From positions 226,364 through 290,363 of the forward strand of contig CBDFGC010000025.1 of assembly GCA_965246935.1 (NCBI GenBank): a stretch of DNA of 64,000 bases. The letters are read 5' to 3'. The notes under the pieces were generated by a model. The model was given only the letters and a program-made list of their open reading frames with translations. It searched no databases and had not been told where the DNA came from. Position 1 is the stretch's first letter; every line of letters starts with the position of its first letter. The position numbers were made by a program, and so were the translations under genes. Shown piece after piece: positions 1 to 9,838 of the stretch. This DNA comes from JAZKFT01 sp965246935. Lineage in GTDB: Bacteria; Bacteroidota; Bacteroidia; Chitinophagales; Chitinophagaceae.

Positions 1-342
1 GGCGAAAAAATTGAATTTGACGCCGGTTCTTCATTAAGGGATTTTTTACACGTGGACGACGTAGGAGCCGCCATCGCATCTTTATTGCTCGGTAATATAG
101 AAGGCCCCGTCAATATCGGGAGTGGGAACCCGCTTTCTATCCGGGACCTTCTCTCTCAGATTGCTGCTTATTACAGCTGCAATGATTGTATTACATTCGC
201 AGCTCCCCGCATCAGTAACGACAAACCAGATATGGTAATCGCTGATATTGAGCGTTTAACACAGGAATCTAAATTCAAACCTAAAAAAAGTTTTACTACA
301 CGGCTTCAGGAAACCTGTAAATGGTGGGCCGATCATAATTAA
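1..342 (+). CDS. NAD-dependent epimerase/dehydratase, 3' part
   Basis: The reading frame is open from base 1, so the gene begins outside the window; a GTG at 52 is internal. The visible 113 residues match the C-terminal part of extended short-chain dehydrogenase/reductase sugar epimerases: the RDFLHVDDVGAAIASLL stretch is typical of the family, followed by GPVNIGSG and a C-terminal helical part. Family members convert nucleotide-activated sugars (epimerase, dehydratase or reductase activity); the substrate cannot be told because the N-terminal Rossmann part is missing. It is followed after 13 bases by a sugar C-methyltransferase, so it probably supplies a modified NDP-sugar to the polysaccharide locus. 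Confidence 0.85.
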   Translation, partial: GEKIEFDAGSSLRDFLHVDDVGAAIASLLLGNIEGPVNIGSGNPLSIRDLLSQIAAYYSCNDCITFAAPRISNDKPDMVIADIERLTQESKFKPKKSFTTRLQETCKWWADHN

Positions 343-355
343 CCAAACAAAACTG

Positions 356-1585
356 ATGAAAAACACAAACTGTATGAACTGCGGTTCAGCGAATTTAAAA
401 CGATTTATTGATCTGGGAGATCAACCCAATGGAAATCACTTCCCCGCTGAATCCGAAAAAAATCAGGAGCTTAAATTTCCTTTTACAATGGCAGTTTGCA
501 CGGATTGCTGGCAGGTGCAACTGGAAGAGTTCCCATCCATGGAATTTATGTTTTCTAACCATCCCTACATTACGGGCGTAAATATGCCGGTTGTATCACA
601 TTTCCGTACAATGGTGGAGCGTACTATTTTCCGGTATGGCATCGACAAAAATTCTTTAGTGATAGATATTGGCGCCAACGATGGTACATTGCTTAGTATT
701 TTCAGGGACAAAGGCATGCGGGTGTTAGGTGTTGATCCCGGAAGCAGGACAGGTAAACTTTGCCGTGCAAATGGAATTTCCGTGTGCGAGACGTTTTGGA
801 ACAGCGAAACAGCCAGCGCCATTAAAACATTGAACATAAAACCGGATTTGATTACAGCAACCGCTGTGTTTTATCATATTCCGGATCTTCATGATTTTAT
901 AGAAGGGCTTCGGAATGTAATGACTGAAAAGACTGTATTCCTGACACAGTGTGTGTACATGAAAGATGTGTTGGAGAAATATGAGTTTGATCATTTTTAT
1001 CATGAGCACACCATGATACATGCGCTTGCACCCCTGAAGAAAGCATTTGAAAAACATGGTATGCGCCTGCTGGATGTTGATTTCTATGATGTACACGGTG
1101 GATCCTTTGTGTTGGGGGTTGGACTTGAAAACTGTGTGTATCCAACTTCGCCCACTGTAAACAAAGCCATAGAGGCAGAATTAGCATTCGGGATTGAAAA
1201 GTTTGAAACGTACCAAAATTTTACAAACCAGGTAGAAGTTAACCGGACAGACTTATTAGCATTATTACATAAATTAAAAGCGGACGGAAAACGGGTATAT
1301 GCCTTAGGTGCTCCTTTAAAAGGAAGTACGCTTTTAAATTATTGCAATATTGGTCCTGATCTGGTGGAACTGGCAACAGAAGTGAACCAGTTTAAAATTG
1401 GTAAGCTTACGCCTGGTACGCATATTCCCATTGTTGATGAAAGCGAAGTGACTAACCAACCGGACTATTATTTGCTATTGTCATGGAATTTTCTTGATTT
1501 TTTCCGCCAGAAATACGCAGGATATTTAAAGAATGGTGGAAAATTTATCGTTCCGCATCCGAACGTTCGTATTATAGAGAATTGA
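356..1585 (+). CDS. class I SAM-dependent sugar C-methyltransferase
   Basis: This 409-residue protein has the three-part layout of NDP-sugar C-methyltransferases of the TylC3/NovU kind. An N-terminal zinc-binding region has cysteines at about 6, 9, 48 and 51. A SAM-binding Rossmann domain carries VIDIGANDGT near residue 102 and GVDPG after it. The C-terminal domain carries HEHTM, HGGSF and GAPLKGSTLLNYC. Family members add a methyl branch to a keto-deoxysugar nucleotide. It starts 13 bases after the epimerase fragment and lies in the same direction as the glycosyltransferases, so it likely makes a branched deoxysugar for the glycan. The exact substrate is not visible. Confidence 0.88.
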   Translation: MKNTNCMNCGSANLKRFIDLGDQPNGNHFPAESEKNQELKFPFTMAVCTDCWQVQLEEFPSMEFMFSNHPYITGVNMPVVSHFRTMVERTIFRYGIDKNSLVIDIGANDGTLLSIFRDKGMRVLGVDPGSRTGKLCRANGISVCETFWNSETASAIKTLNIKPDLITATAVFYHIPDLHDFIEGLRNVMTEKTVFLTQCVYMKDVLEKYEFDHFYHEHTMIHALAPLKKAFEKHGMRLLDVDFYDVHGGSFVLGVGLENCVYPTSPTVNKAIEAELAFGIEKFETYQNFTNQVEVNRTDLLALLHKLKADGKRVYALGAPLKGSTLLNYCNIGPDLVELATEVNQFKIGKLTPGTHIPIVDESEVTNQPDYYLLLSWNFLDFFRQKYAGYLKNGGKFIVPHPNVRIIEN

Positions 1586-1750
1586 GTGTTCATTATCAGT
1601 GAGGGTGTTGTTTAACGTGTTAAGTAGCTTTTGCCGGGTATAATCGTATATCAATAGTTGTAATAATCCGGATTATTATCAGGTGTACGTTTTTGCACCA
1701 CCCTTTACTTAATAATGTAATCCTCTTTTCTGCTATTAAACAAGTAAACC

Positions 1751-2977
1751 ATGGATTTAACGGGCAAACGCATATTGATTTGTGAAGAAGCGTTAACAGA
1801 TTATGCAGGACATTTCTATAGCTGGATAAAGGCAATCAGAGCCATTCATATGGAAGCCGGGGCAGAAGTATTAGTAGCCTGTAATAAAAATGTTAAGGAA
1901 GAAATTAGGAAAGAGTTCAAGGCTTTTCCTATTTATAAACGCAATAGCTGGTCTGGAAGGTATTATTCCAAACATGCGTGGAAGCGGTATCTTTTTGTTT
2001 TTAAACACAACTATAATGTGTGGAAAGAAACCCGGGGCCTTTTAAAAACGATTGGCCATGTAGATTGCATTCTACTGACAGCTACCCGTATCTATCAACT
2101 CATGGCCTGGCGTCAACTATGCCGTTCAGGCCTTGGGAAGAAGTTCGATCGGCTCATTATCTTCCAGTTAACAAGCGAGGCGATCTACAATGAATCTTTT
2201 ACTGCATTCACATTTAAAAGGACCTCATTGTTGATGAAAACTTTTCTAAAAAGCTATAAACGTTTTGTTGATGCCGGTAAAGTGGTACTAGCCGGTGACA
2301 GCCATATTACCTGTCATGAGTACGAAACACTTTCAGGTATTCCATTCAAAGTTTTTCCGAGTCCGGCAGTGGGGTTAGAAGCAATCCATAATGATCACCT
2401 TCCAAAGCCTGATGATTATGAAAGTACTACTACTTTTGTTACACTTGGAGTTTCTCTTTTTGATAAAGGAATAGACATTCTTCAAAAGTCGATATTATTA
2501 CTATTACAGGAGGAACCAGCATTATCTGCCCGTTTTATTATCCAGTGGGGCCATAAAATGGTTGGATATGACGGAAACACTATAGAAATTTCAGACGAAC
2601 TGCGAAAAGCACCCCAGGTTAAATTGATTGAACAGAGTTTAAGTGAAGAAGCCTATAAAGATTATATGCATCAGGCAGATTTTATCATATTACCCTATCG
2701 GCTCAAAGTATATTTTAACCGGCTATCAGGTGTGGCAGTGGAAGCTGCCTGCGCAGGTATTCCCATGATCGTAACAAAAAATAGTTGGTTGGAGTGGGCA
2801 ATGAATAGCTATGGAAGCGGGGTGGCAGTTACAAACGAAAATTATGAGGACCTGGCTGAAAAAATCCGGATTTGTATTAGGGAGAAGAAAGCTTTCCAAA
2901 AAGCGGCTGTAGAACGTAAAAAAATAGCTATTGAAATGAACTCATCCGCACGTTATTTAGATTGTGTTTGGAAATAA
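1751..2977 (+). CDS. glycosyltransferase, GT-B fold (family 4-like)
   Basis: A 408-residue protein with no signal peptide. The C-terminal half has the GT-B pattern of family 1/4 enzymes: TLGVSLFDKGIDIL (donor-domain start), LSEEAYKDYMHQADFIILPY, then SGVAVEAACAGIPMIVT, which is the place of the family's nucleotide-sugar-binding glutamates. It would transfer a sugar from an activated donor to the growing lipid-linked glycan at the inner face of the cytoplasmic membrane. The 165-base gap upstream shows no gene. Donor and acceptor cannot be read from the sequence. Confidence 0.8.
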   Translation: MDLTGKRILICEEALTDYAGHFYSWIKAIRAIHMEAGAEVLVACNKNVKEEIRKEFKAFPIYKRNSWSGRYYSKHAWKRYLFVFKHNYNVWKETRGLLKTIGHVDCILLTATRIYQLMAWRQLCRSGLGKKFDRLIIFQLTSEAIYNESFTAFTFKRTSLLMKTFLKSYKRFVDAGKVVLAGDSHITCHEYETLSGIPFKVFPSPAVGLEAIHNDHLPKPDDYESTTTFVTLGVSLFDKGIDILQKSILLLLQEEPALSARFIIQWGHKMVGYDGNTIEISDELRKAPQVKLIEQSLSEEAYKDYMHQADFIILPYRLKVYFNRLSGVAVEAACAGIPMIVTKNSWLEWAMNSYGSGVAVTNENYEDLAEKIRICIREKKAFQKAAVERKKIAIEMNSSARYLDCVWK

Positions 2978-3159
2978 ATGATGTTCGTTGGCTTTTGAAA
3001 TAAACAGATTTGGTATGATAGTGAATACCCTTTTTATCACTGGTAAAGTTTGATGTGTTCACTAATCTAATAACGTCAAGTGAGATATTCTAACATAATA
3101 AAATGAATTTAGGATAAAAAACTGCCAAATAAAACGATAGTAAGCAGCTATCAAATAGC

Positions 3160-4299
3160 ATGAATATCACAATTTACAATCCAAATAGTTTCGGTGGTAA
3201 TTACGAGTACTCAAAATTTTTACTCAAGAACTATTCCCTTAGTCCGGCTGTAGAAAAATGCACGCTGTTAATGCCGGAAAATGCCGCCATCAACGAAAAG
3301 AATGTGGAAAAAATGCTTTGCGCCGACATTTGTGTTTCTCAAAACAAGCTTATCAGAAAGGCTCATTTTTTATACCGGGTTTTCGTAAATCCGTTTATCG
3401 CATTCAAATACCTAAAGCGCCAGCCATCAACGGTTTTCATCTTCAATGATTATGAGCAACTTAGTGCTTTTTTTTGGGTTCCTTTTTTTCGCTTGTTGAA
3501 GCAAAAACATTCATTTGCTGTGATTCTACATGATCCGGACAGAGACGGCTTTTTGTCGGCAAAGACGTTATCCGAAAAGACAATGAAGCATTTTATGTCC
3601 ATAATAGACGTAGCTTTCCACCATGGTTTTCTACCTGTCAAAGAATATTATAACGGAAAATTCCTTAAAATAGCAGTTCCACATGGTATTTATGATACGA
3701 TAGGTATGGATATGGACATGCTGAAATACTTAAAAGAGAAGGCCGAAGGATGTTCAGTGATGGGTATTATCGGAAATATAAGAGATGAAAAGAATTATGA
3801 TGCAGCTATCAACGCATTAACAAAATTAAATAACGTGAAGCTCTTAATTGCAGGAAAAGCTTCTAATTCCTCAGTTTCAGTTGACCGTTACAAAGAATAC
3901 GCAAAAGAAAGAAAAGTTGAACATAAAATTATCTGGTTAGAGACATACCTAAGCCAGCCTGCATTTAATGCGGTGATAGAATTTTGTGATATCGTCCTGC
4001 TTTATTACAAACCATCCTTCACCTCACAAAGCGGCGTTTTAAACAGTATAGCCCCATTTGCAAAGAAGCTGATTATTTCCGATTCTGAAAGTTCACTCAA
4101 AGATTGTGTTGTAAAATACAATCTTGCAACGATTGTAGCTAACAATGATATAAGCGGATTAACAAATGCAATTATAGAATTGTTACTGCAACCAGCAGAT
4201 TACGGTTATTCGAATTGGCAGGAATATATTAAAGATTCGAGTTGGGAAAAACATGTAAGTATTGCGCTTGCAGGTTTTAGAGAAGTTGAAAAGAATTAG
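3160..4299 (+). CDS. putative glycosyltransferase
   Basis: A 379-residue protein whose N terminus (MNITIYNPNSFGGNYEYSKF) resembles the GT-B opening. The second half has a donor-domain-like segment with MGIIGNIRDEKNYDAAI, KLLIAGKA and a late SGVLNSIAPFAKKLIISD segment. It lacks a clean E-x7-E motif, so it is a divergent member of the family 4-like group. The setting between a glycosyltransferase and an acyltransferase in one strand supports a role in assembling the same glycan. Specificity is unknown. Confidence 0.7.
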   Translation: MNITIYNPNSFGGNYEYSKFLLKNYSLSPAVEKCTLLMPENAAINEKNVEKMLCADICVSQNKLIRKAHFLYRVFVNPFIAFKYLKRQPSTVFIFNDYEQLSAFFWVPFFRLLKQKHSFAVILHDPDRDGFLSAKTLSEKTMKHFMSIIDVAFHHGFLPVKEYYNGKFLKIAVPHGIYDTIGMDMDMLKYLKEKAEGCSVMGIIGNIRDEKNYDAAINALTKLNNVKLLIAGKASNSSVSVDRYKEYAKERKVEHKIIWLETYLSQPAFNAVIEFCDIVLLYYKPSFTSQSGVLNSIAPFAKKLIISDSESSLKDCVVKYNLATIVANNDISGLTNAIIELLLQPADYGYSNWQEYIKDSSWEKHVSIALAGFREVEKN

Positions 4300-4351
4300 C
4301 GTAATTTATCCATAATAAAACATTGCTGTAGTATTAAACAGCTAACAGACA

Positions 4352-4897
4352 TTGCGTTCAAGAATAAATTTAATCATCGGCGGGCTTTTGAATTACTTCT
4401 ACAATAATTTGCTTACCCACTTACCAAGCCATTTTATAAGGAAGTTATTTTTGTGCCTGATAAATAGGAAAATACACTGGCGCTCTGTTATTTTGATGCA
4501 TACAAAATTGCTTAATTTTTGGAAGTTAGAGATAGGTGAGCGGGTAATTATAAACCAGCATTGTTTATTAGACTGCCGCAAGTACAAGATTGTTATTGAA
4601 AATGATACCGATATAGGTACATACACTAAAATTTGGACTTTAGGTCACGATCCTGATTCAGATACGCATGATGTGCGTGGTGGTGATGTTTTAATCAGCC
4701 ACCATGTCTGGATTGCCTCCAATGCAACTATTCTTCCCGGAGTTGTTATCGGTGCGGGAGCGGTTGTCGCCGCATCATCCTTAGTGCATAAGAGTATTCA
4801 CTCTTTAGAGGTAGTGGGTGGTAATCCGGCAAAGTTTATAAAAAGCCGGCACAATTCCCTTACTTACAGACTTGGATATACACCTTTTTTTGAATAA
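4352..4897 (+). CDS. hexapeptide-repeat acyltransferase (WcaF/maltose O-acetyltransferase-like)
   Basis: A 181-residue protein starting at a TTG codon. Imperfect hexapeptide repeats ([LIV]-G-x4) run from about residue 65: IGERVIINQHCLLDC, DIGTYTKIW, VWIASNATILPG and VVIGAGAVVAASSLV. They end in VVGGNPAKFIKSR, the usual end of a left-handed beta-helix acetyltransferase. An HDPDSDTHD stretch lies where the family's catalytic histidine usually is. It probably O-acetylates a sugar of the glycan. The non-ATG start is the least certain point; no in-frame ATG gives a full domain. Confidence 0.82.
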   Translation: MRSRINLIIGGLLNYFYNNLLTHLPSHFIRKLFLCLINRKIHWRSVILMHTKLLNFWKLEIGERVIINQHCLLDCRKYKIVIENDTDIGTYTKIWTLGHDPDSDTHDVRGGDVLISHHVWIASNATILPGVVIGAGAVVAASSLVHKSIHSLEVVGGNPAKFIKSRHNSLTYRLGYTPFFE

Positions 4898-4912
4898 AAA
4901 TTACTCGTTTTA

Positions 4913-6049
4913 ATGAATCAGCCAGAGGTAACACTTATTGTGTGCGGCAGGTTTCACTTTCATAAATATGTTAAGTTTCTCTACCTTCAAAAGGTTTTAA
5001 AGAAGTTTATCTATTCCTACAAGATCCATTATGATTTTGGTATTAGTAAAAAATACGTAAAGAATTTCTTTTTTAAAGAATATCTTATGTATTTAGGAAA
5101 GCTATTCGCGAAAGGTAATCTTTTCAATAAGTACTTAATATTACTACACAACCTTTGGCAATATCAGGTTATTAAACTAAAACCTAAGGGTAATATCGTT
5201 CATTTTTTAGTGCACGGGAATTGCTATAAAGTTGTTGAAAAGTATCGGAAAAAAGGAATAAAGGTCATCGGCGAGGTAGTTAATGTTCATCCGACCGAAC
5301 AGGAAAGATTGCTTAAAGTGGAATATGCAAACTATGATTTGGTTTATAATGCAGCGGAAAAGCATTTTAAAAATTCAATTATAAAAGAATTAGGTTTATG
5401 TGATTTCTGTCTGGTGCCTTCTTCCTTTGTGAAGGAATCTTTAGTTAAGAACGGAATTGATGGCAATAAAATCAAGGTGTTACCGTATGGATTAGACGAA
5501 ACGGAAAAAGTAAAAGAGACAAATATTATTCATCGAAACAGGAAACTGAAATTACTGTATATCGGACAAGTCAGTTTCAGAAAAGGTGTTATCTACTTAT
5601 TAAAAGCAAACGACGCTTTAGCAGCGGCAGGCATCGAATGTGAAACTACGATAGTTGGCAGCATCAGTGCAGATTACCTGCCTGTCATCTCTCGTTATCA
5701 GAATCATCCAAATGTGCATTTCATTCACCATATCGATAATAGCAACATTCCGGACTTGATGCTGCAAAACGATGTGTTAATTGTTCCAAGTATTGAGGAT
5801 GGATTTGGAGTTGTTGTGGCGGAAGCATTATCCGTTCACCTGCCGGTAATCGTTACCGAAAATTGCGGGGCGTCCGAAATAGTTATCAATGGCAAAAACG
5901 GATTTATCATCAATGCATTTTCAGACACTGAAATATATAATGCTGTTAGAAAGTCAATCGAATACCCCTTTGTATTTGATATTCCAATACTCAGGTGGAG
6001 CGAATATGCTGACATACTTACCAAATTTTATCAAAGCGTTTTACAATAA
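4913..6049 (+). CDS. glycosyltransferase family 4
   Basis: A 378-residue GT-B enzyme. The acceptor half is poorly conserved and rich in basic and aromatic residues. The donor half has LLYIGQVSFRKGVIYLL, the FIHHIDNSNIPDLM segment, and EDGFGVVVAEALSVHLPVIV with the E-x7-E spacing of family 4 enzymes, then CGASEIVINGKNGFI. It starts 15 bases after the acyltransferase stop, and its stop codon TAA shares its last base with the ATG of the next gene, so the polymerase downstream is translationally coupled. It is expected to add one sugar during repeat-unit assembly. Confidence 0.87.
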   Translation: MNQPEVTLIVCGRFHFHKYVKFLYLQKVLKKFIYSYKIHYDFGISKKYVKNFFFKEYLMYLGKLFAKGNLFNKYLILLHNLWQYQVIKLKPKGNIVHFLVHGNCYKVVEKYRKKGIKVIGEVVNVHPTEQERLLKVEYANYDLVYNAAEKHFKNSIIKELGLCDFCLVPSSFVKESLVKNGIDGNKIKVLPYGLDETEKVKETNIIHRNRKLKLLYIGQVSFRKGVIYLLKANDALAAAGIECETTIVGSISADYLPVISRYQNHPNVHFIHHIDNSNIPDLMLQNDVLIVPSIEDGFGVVVAEALSVHLPVIVTENCGASEIVINGKNGFIINAFSDTEIYNAVRKSIEYPFVFDIPILRWSEYADILTKFYQSVLQ

Positions 6050-7350
6050 TGGATTTATTATCCCTGACACTTCTTTTTACTGCTTTAGCAATCATCTTTA
6101 CTGATGGTGTTACTTCCATTCGGTTTCTTTTTTCCGTATTGGTACTTTTAACTTATGTACTTCCATCATTATTTTTATGGGAGGAATTTAAAAGACAGGG
6201 ATTAGTGATAGATAGCTACAAATCGAAATTTATTTTGTTGATAGCCTTGTCTTACTTAGGATTTCTATTAGGATATCAGATTGCTGGAAGTAAAAAACCA
6301 GTAAGTATATTATCTTTAAAACAAAAAACAGATATAAAAATTAATTATAAAAAGCTAGAGCTGTATTCCATCGCTGTAGGATTAATTGGATTGGCAGGAT
6401 ATGGATTTTTTATATTGCATTCAGGCATAGCCATGTATTTAGTAGGGCATAATGCAGGCGATTTTTCTGTTGGAGGGTACATCTACGAACTACGTTTTTT
6501 TATTTTTTCCGGAGTTTTGTTATTATTTAATATTTATCTAAAGCAGCAACTTAGTAAACGAGGTAAATTATTTTTAATTTTTTTTACTTCGTTTCTTGTT
6601 ATGGATGCTTACATATCTGCCCAAAGAGGAAGCTGGATCAGGTTGGGTGTTATATATATCATATCATTTTTATTTCACCAGCAGCAAGGCAAAAAAATTA
6701 CCATTTCAGATTTATATAAGAAGTACAAAATCATATTTATTTCCGGTATGTTACTGGGGCTGCTTTTAGTATTTACAGTTCAGATGCGAAAATATGTGGA
6801 AGAAGGCAAGCCTGCTATGGACGTGATCAGTTTAACAGCGAATGATATTCTGGATAATCCACTGATATTGATAGGGGGATCAGGAATTGGTGATGGGAAT
6901 GAATATGTTACTGCCTATAATGCATTTTACGCAAATGAAAGGGTACAAGTATATGATTATGGAAAAAAGTGGCTATATGGGTTCGTAAACTTCGTACCCC
7001 GAAACTTATGGAGTGATAAGCCTACTTTATTTACTTTTTCAACGGATGAGTTCACCCTCATTAGTAATTACTCTCTTATTAGTATTCCTCCGGGATCTGT
7101 CTGGACAGGTATTGTCGATTCTTATTACCGATTTGCATGGTTTTCGCCAATCTTTTTCGTCTTATTTGGTAATATGTTTCGCCGTATTTACACTAAAGCT
7201 TATACTGATTTGAATTATAGGTTTTTTTATATATCCCTTTATATCGGCTTTTTCTATTTTTTTACCCAGGAAATGTTTCCACTAATTATTTTTACACTAT
7301 ACATTTATATACCTGTTTTCTTCGCAACAAAAGCTTCGACGAAGAGATAA
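6049..7350 (+). CDS. O-antigen/exopolysaccharide polymerase-like membrane protein (Wzy-type)
   Basis: A 433-residue protein of about ten to twelve hydrophobic segments, beginning with LLSLTLLFTALAIIF and ending in a run of aromatic-rich membrane helices. A long loop between about residues 255 and 340 carries NEYVTAYNAFYANERV and FVNFVPRNLW, the arrangement seen in oligosaccharide repeat-unit polymerases. Such proteins join lipid-linked repeat units on the periplasmic side of the inner membrane. The ATG overlaps the stop of the previous glycosyltransferase by one base. Wzy proteins share little sequence, so the call rests on topology and location. Confidence 0.75.
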   Translation: MDLLSLTLLFTALAIIFTDGVTSIRFLFSVLVLLTYVLPSLFLWEEFKRQGLVIDSYKSKFILLIALSYLGFLLGYQIAGSKKPVSILSLKQKTDIKINYKKLELYSIAVGLIGLAGYGFFILHSGIAMYLVGHNAGDFSVGGYIYELRFFIFSGVLLLFNIYLKQQLSKRGKLFLIFFTSFLVMDAYISAQRGSWIRLGVIYIISFLFHQQQGKKITISDLYKKYKIIFISGMLLGLLLVFTVQMRKYVEEGKPAMDVISLTANDILDNPLILIGGSGIGDGNEYVTAYNAFYANERVQVYDYGKKWLYGFVNFVPRNLWSDKPTLFTFSTDEFTLISNYSLISIPPGSVWTGIVDSYYRFAWFSPIFFVLFGNMFRRIYTKAYTDLNYRFFYISLYIGFFYFFTQEMFPLIIFTLYIYIPVFFATKASTKR

Positions 7351-7577
7351 TAAGCACTTTATAAGCACTGGCACATTCCTGTATCGATCCACCTTCGATT
7401 TATATAATTTAATTGCCAATTTACTTAATAAAGACAATTAAAAGCGCTACAATAATTCATTTCATCAGCTTGCTTATATGATTTTCTAATAAAACCCTGT
7501 ATTTGTAAATTAAATAAATATATTTATATACAAAACTTGTTTGGTATAAGCAAGTCGAGTGCTGAATTCTTATCTTA

Positions 7578-8705
7578 ATGGAAAAGCCAAAATTGTCTTT
7601 TTACACAAATATTCCAACACCTTATCAAATTTGCTTTTTTGATGAATTAGCCAAGTTGTTTGATTTAAAGGTTATATACTATGCTGCAACAGAATCAAAC
7701 CGGCAATGGAATTTTTCTCAGCAGGATGAATATGAAATTAAAATATTAAAAAATAATTTTATTGCTCATTTCTTTCAAAAATGGATTGTTGATTTTCACT
7801 TTAGTTGGTTGATATTTTCGGTAGCCTTAAAGGATAAAAGTGAATACGTTATAATTGGTGGTGGCTACTGGACTCCTAATTCTTTTATTTCTTTGCTGAT
7901 TAGTAAAATCAGATCAAAAAAAATTGCATACTTTTCCGAAGCTTTGTTTGTAGCAAAAAATAAATCCTTATATGTACTAAAGTGGCTTTTTCTTAGAATT
8001 GTAAGTACTTGCTGCAATGCAATATTTTGTACCGGGAAAAAAGCTGCTGAAAGTTTTGTCAAATTCAAGGTATATACGCCTAAATTTATTATACCGTATA
8101 ATATCAATCCTGATAAGTTTCAGAAGTTTGATGATGACCGTCTCGCTTTTTTAAAGAAAATCTATAAGCCAAATAATGAGGTAGTTATTTTATCATCTGG
8201 TTCATTGATTGAACGAAAGGGTATGGATATACTAATAGAGGCTTTTAAAAAAATAAATTTAACTAATGCACGCTTATTGATTATCGGAGACGGTCCCTAC
8301 AAAGAACAATTGCAAAAACTTGTTGGAACTGATAAAAGAATCATTTTTGCTGGTTTCCAGGACCCTACGCAAATTCCCCTTTTTTTTAGGATAGCAGATA
8401 TTTTCGCTTTTGCCAGCAGATATGATGGATGGGCAGTTGTCATTAATGAAGCTGTTGCTGCTAATCTACCTATCATTTGTAGCGATCAGGTAGGTGCTGC
8501 CATAGAGTTAATTCGTTCTCAGGAAAATGGTATCTTATGCCGTTCAGAAGATATTACCGAATTTAAAGTTGCTATGGAATGCTTGCTCGCCGATACGAAT
8601 AAACGTGACGAAATAAAAAATAACATGCGGGAACTAGTTCCATTAATTTCTTCTAAATTTTATGCAAAAAAAGTATATGAAATATTTAAATACAAAATAA
8701 AGTAG
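7578..8705 (+). CDS. glycosyltransferase family 4
   Basis: A 375-residue GT-B enzyme. The N terminus KLSFYTNIPTPYQICFFDEL is characteristic of family 4 members that act in polysaccharide loci. The donor domain has SSGSLIERKGMDILIEAF, LLIIGDGPYKEQL, FAGFQDPTQIP, then DGWAVVINEAVAANLPIICSD (E-x7-E region) and GAAIELI. It follows a 227-base AT-rich gap after the polymerase, so it may have its own promoter. The sugar transferred is unknown. Confidence 0.88.
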   Translation: MEKPKLSFYTNIPTPYQICFFDELAKLFDLKVIYYAATESNRQWNFSQQDEYEIKILKNNFIAHFFQKWIVDFHFSWLIFSVALKDKSEYVIIGGGYWTPNSFISLLISKIRSKKIAYFSEALFVAKNKSLYVLKWLFLRIVSTCCNAIFCTGKKAAESFVKFKVYTPKFIIPYNINPDKFQKFDDDRLAFLKKIYKPNNEVVILSSGSLIERKGMDILIEAFKKINLTNARLLIIGDGPYKEQLQKLVGTDKRIIFAGFQDPTQIPLFFRIADIFAFASRYDGWAVVINEAVAANLPIICSDQVGAAIELIRSQENGILCRSEDITEFKVAMECLLADTNKRDEIKNNMRELVPLISSKFYAKKVYEIFKYKIK

Positions 8706-8749
8706 ATAGTTGAAGTCTATATTTAGTTTCTTTTAATATTTACCCGAGT

Positions 8750-9838
8750 ATGCATGTTTTACTAATCGGACCCTTACCCCCACCTATCAATGGTTGTTCA
8801 TATGCTAATCAGATACTTTTAAAGAATTTTGAGGAAAGAAATATATCCAGGAGATTCATCAATACGAACACAGATTTAATCTCCGGGAAACAAGGGAGTG
8901 AATTTTCGATTTATAAAGCTTTATTTTTTGTTAAGACTTATTTGGAAATTTATAAAATTTTTCGTTCCACTGTTGTTTATATTACTCCCGGTCAGACTTT
9001 TTTTGGTATTTTAAAATATGCTCCATTTATCTTCTTCTGTAAAATTCTGCGAAAGCCATACGTTATTCACGTTCATGGGAACTATTTGGGCAATGAGTAT
9101 GAATCGCTTACAGGCGTAAAGAAAAAAATATTTAAATCTCTGATTTCCGGAGCTTCTGCAGGAATAGTTCTATCTCGGTCTCTTTCTAAGAATTTTGAGA
9201 AGCTACTTCCACTGTTTAAGATTCATATTGTAAAAAATTTCGTTGATTCTTCTCTTTTAATGCTTCCCATACAGAAAATTGATTCAGAACTTCGTATTTT
9301 ATATTTAAGCAACCTCATGCGTGAAAAGGGAATTTTAGAGCTACTCGACGGTTTGATCAAATTAAAGAAAAGAAATGTTCGTTTTAAGGTAACTATTGCC
9401 GGTGCTATGGAAAAAGGAATTCAAAATGAAATATATGAGCGTTTTGAAAAACTGAAAGAAGAATTAAAATATGTTGGAACGGTTACCGGGCTTGACAAAA
9501 GGAATGCCCTATCTGATGCAAACGTTTTTGTTTTGCCAACTTATTATAAGATGGAGGGGCAACCCATCTGCCTGCTGGAAGCTATGGCTACCGGTAATAT
9601 AATAGTTACTACCGCTCATGCAGGAATTCCTGATGTGGTCAATCATAAAAATGGTTTCCTGATTGGCCTTAAATCATGTGATGATATTGCAGATAGTCTG
9701 CAAAGTATTAGTTTACATCTTTCTACAATGATTGAGCGGTTTTCAGTCTATAATATGAATTACGCAACGGAGAAATTTACTGAAAAAATGTTCACTGATA
9801 ATATTTTAAATATTTTACATGGAGTTTCAAAGACTTGA
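8750..9838 (+). CDS. glycosyltransferase family 4
   Basis: A 362-residue GT-B enzyme beginning MHVLLIGPLPPPINGCSYAN, with the glycine-rich first loop. The donor domain shows LYLSNLMREKGILELLDG, FKVTIAGAMEKG, then EGQPICLLEAMATGNIIVTT (family 4 glutamates) and AGIPDVVNHKNGFLI. The gene ends inside the next one: its last 20 bases overlap the start of the WcaF-like acetyltransferase, which implies co-translation. Specificity is unknown. Confidence 0.88.
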   Translation: MHVLLIGPLPPPINGCSYANQILLKNFEERNISRRFINTNTDLISGKQGSEFSIYKALFFVKTYLEIYKIFRSTVVYITPGQTFFGILKYAPFIFFCKILRKPYVIHVHGNYLGNEYESLTGVKKKIFKSLISGASAGIVLSRSLSKNFEKLLPLFKIHIVKNFVDSSLLMLPIQKIDSELRILYLSNLMREKGILELLDGLIKLKKRNVRFKVTIAGAMEKGIQNEIYERFEKLKEELKYVGTVTGLDKRNALSDANVFVLPTYYKMEGQPICLLEAMATGNIIVTTAHAGIPDVVNHKNGFLIGLKSCDDIADSLQSISLHLSTMIERFSVYNMNYATEKFTEKMFTDNILNILHGVSKT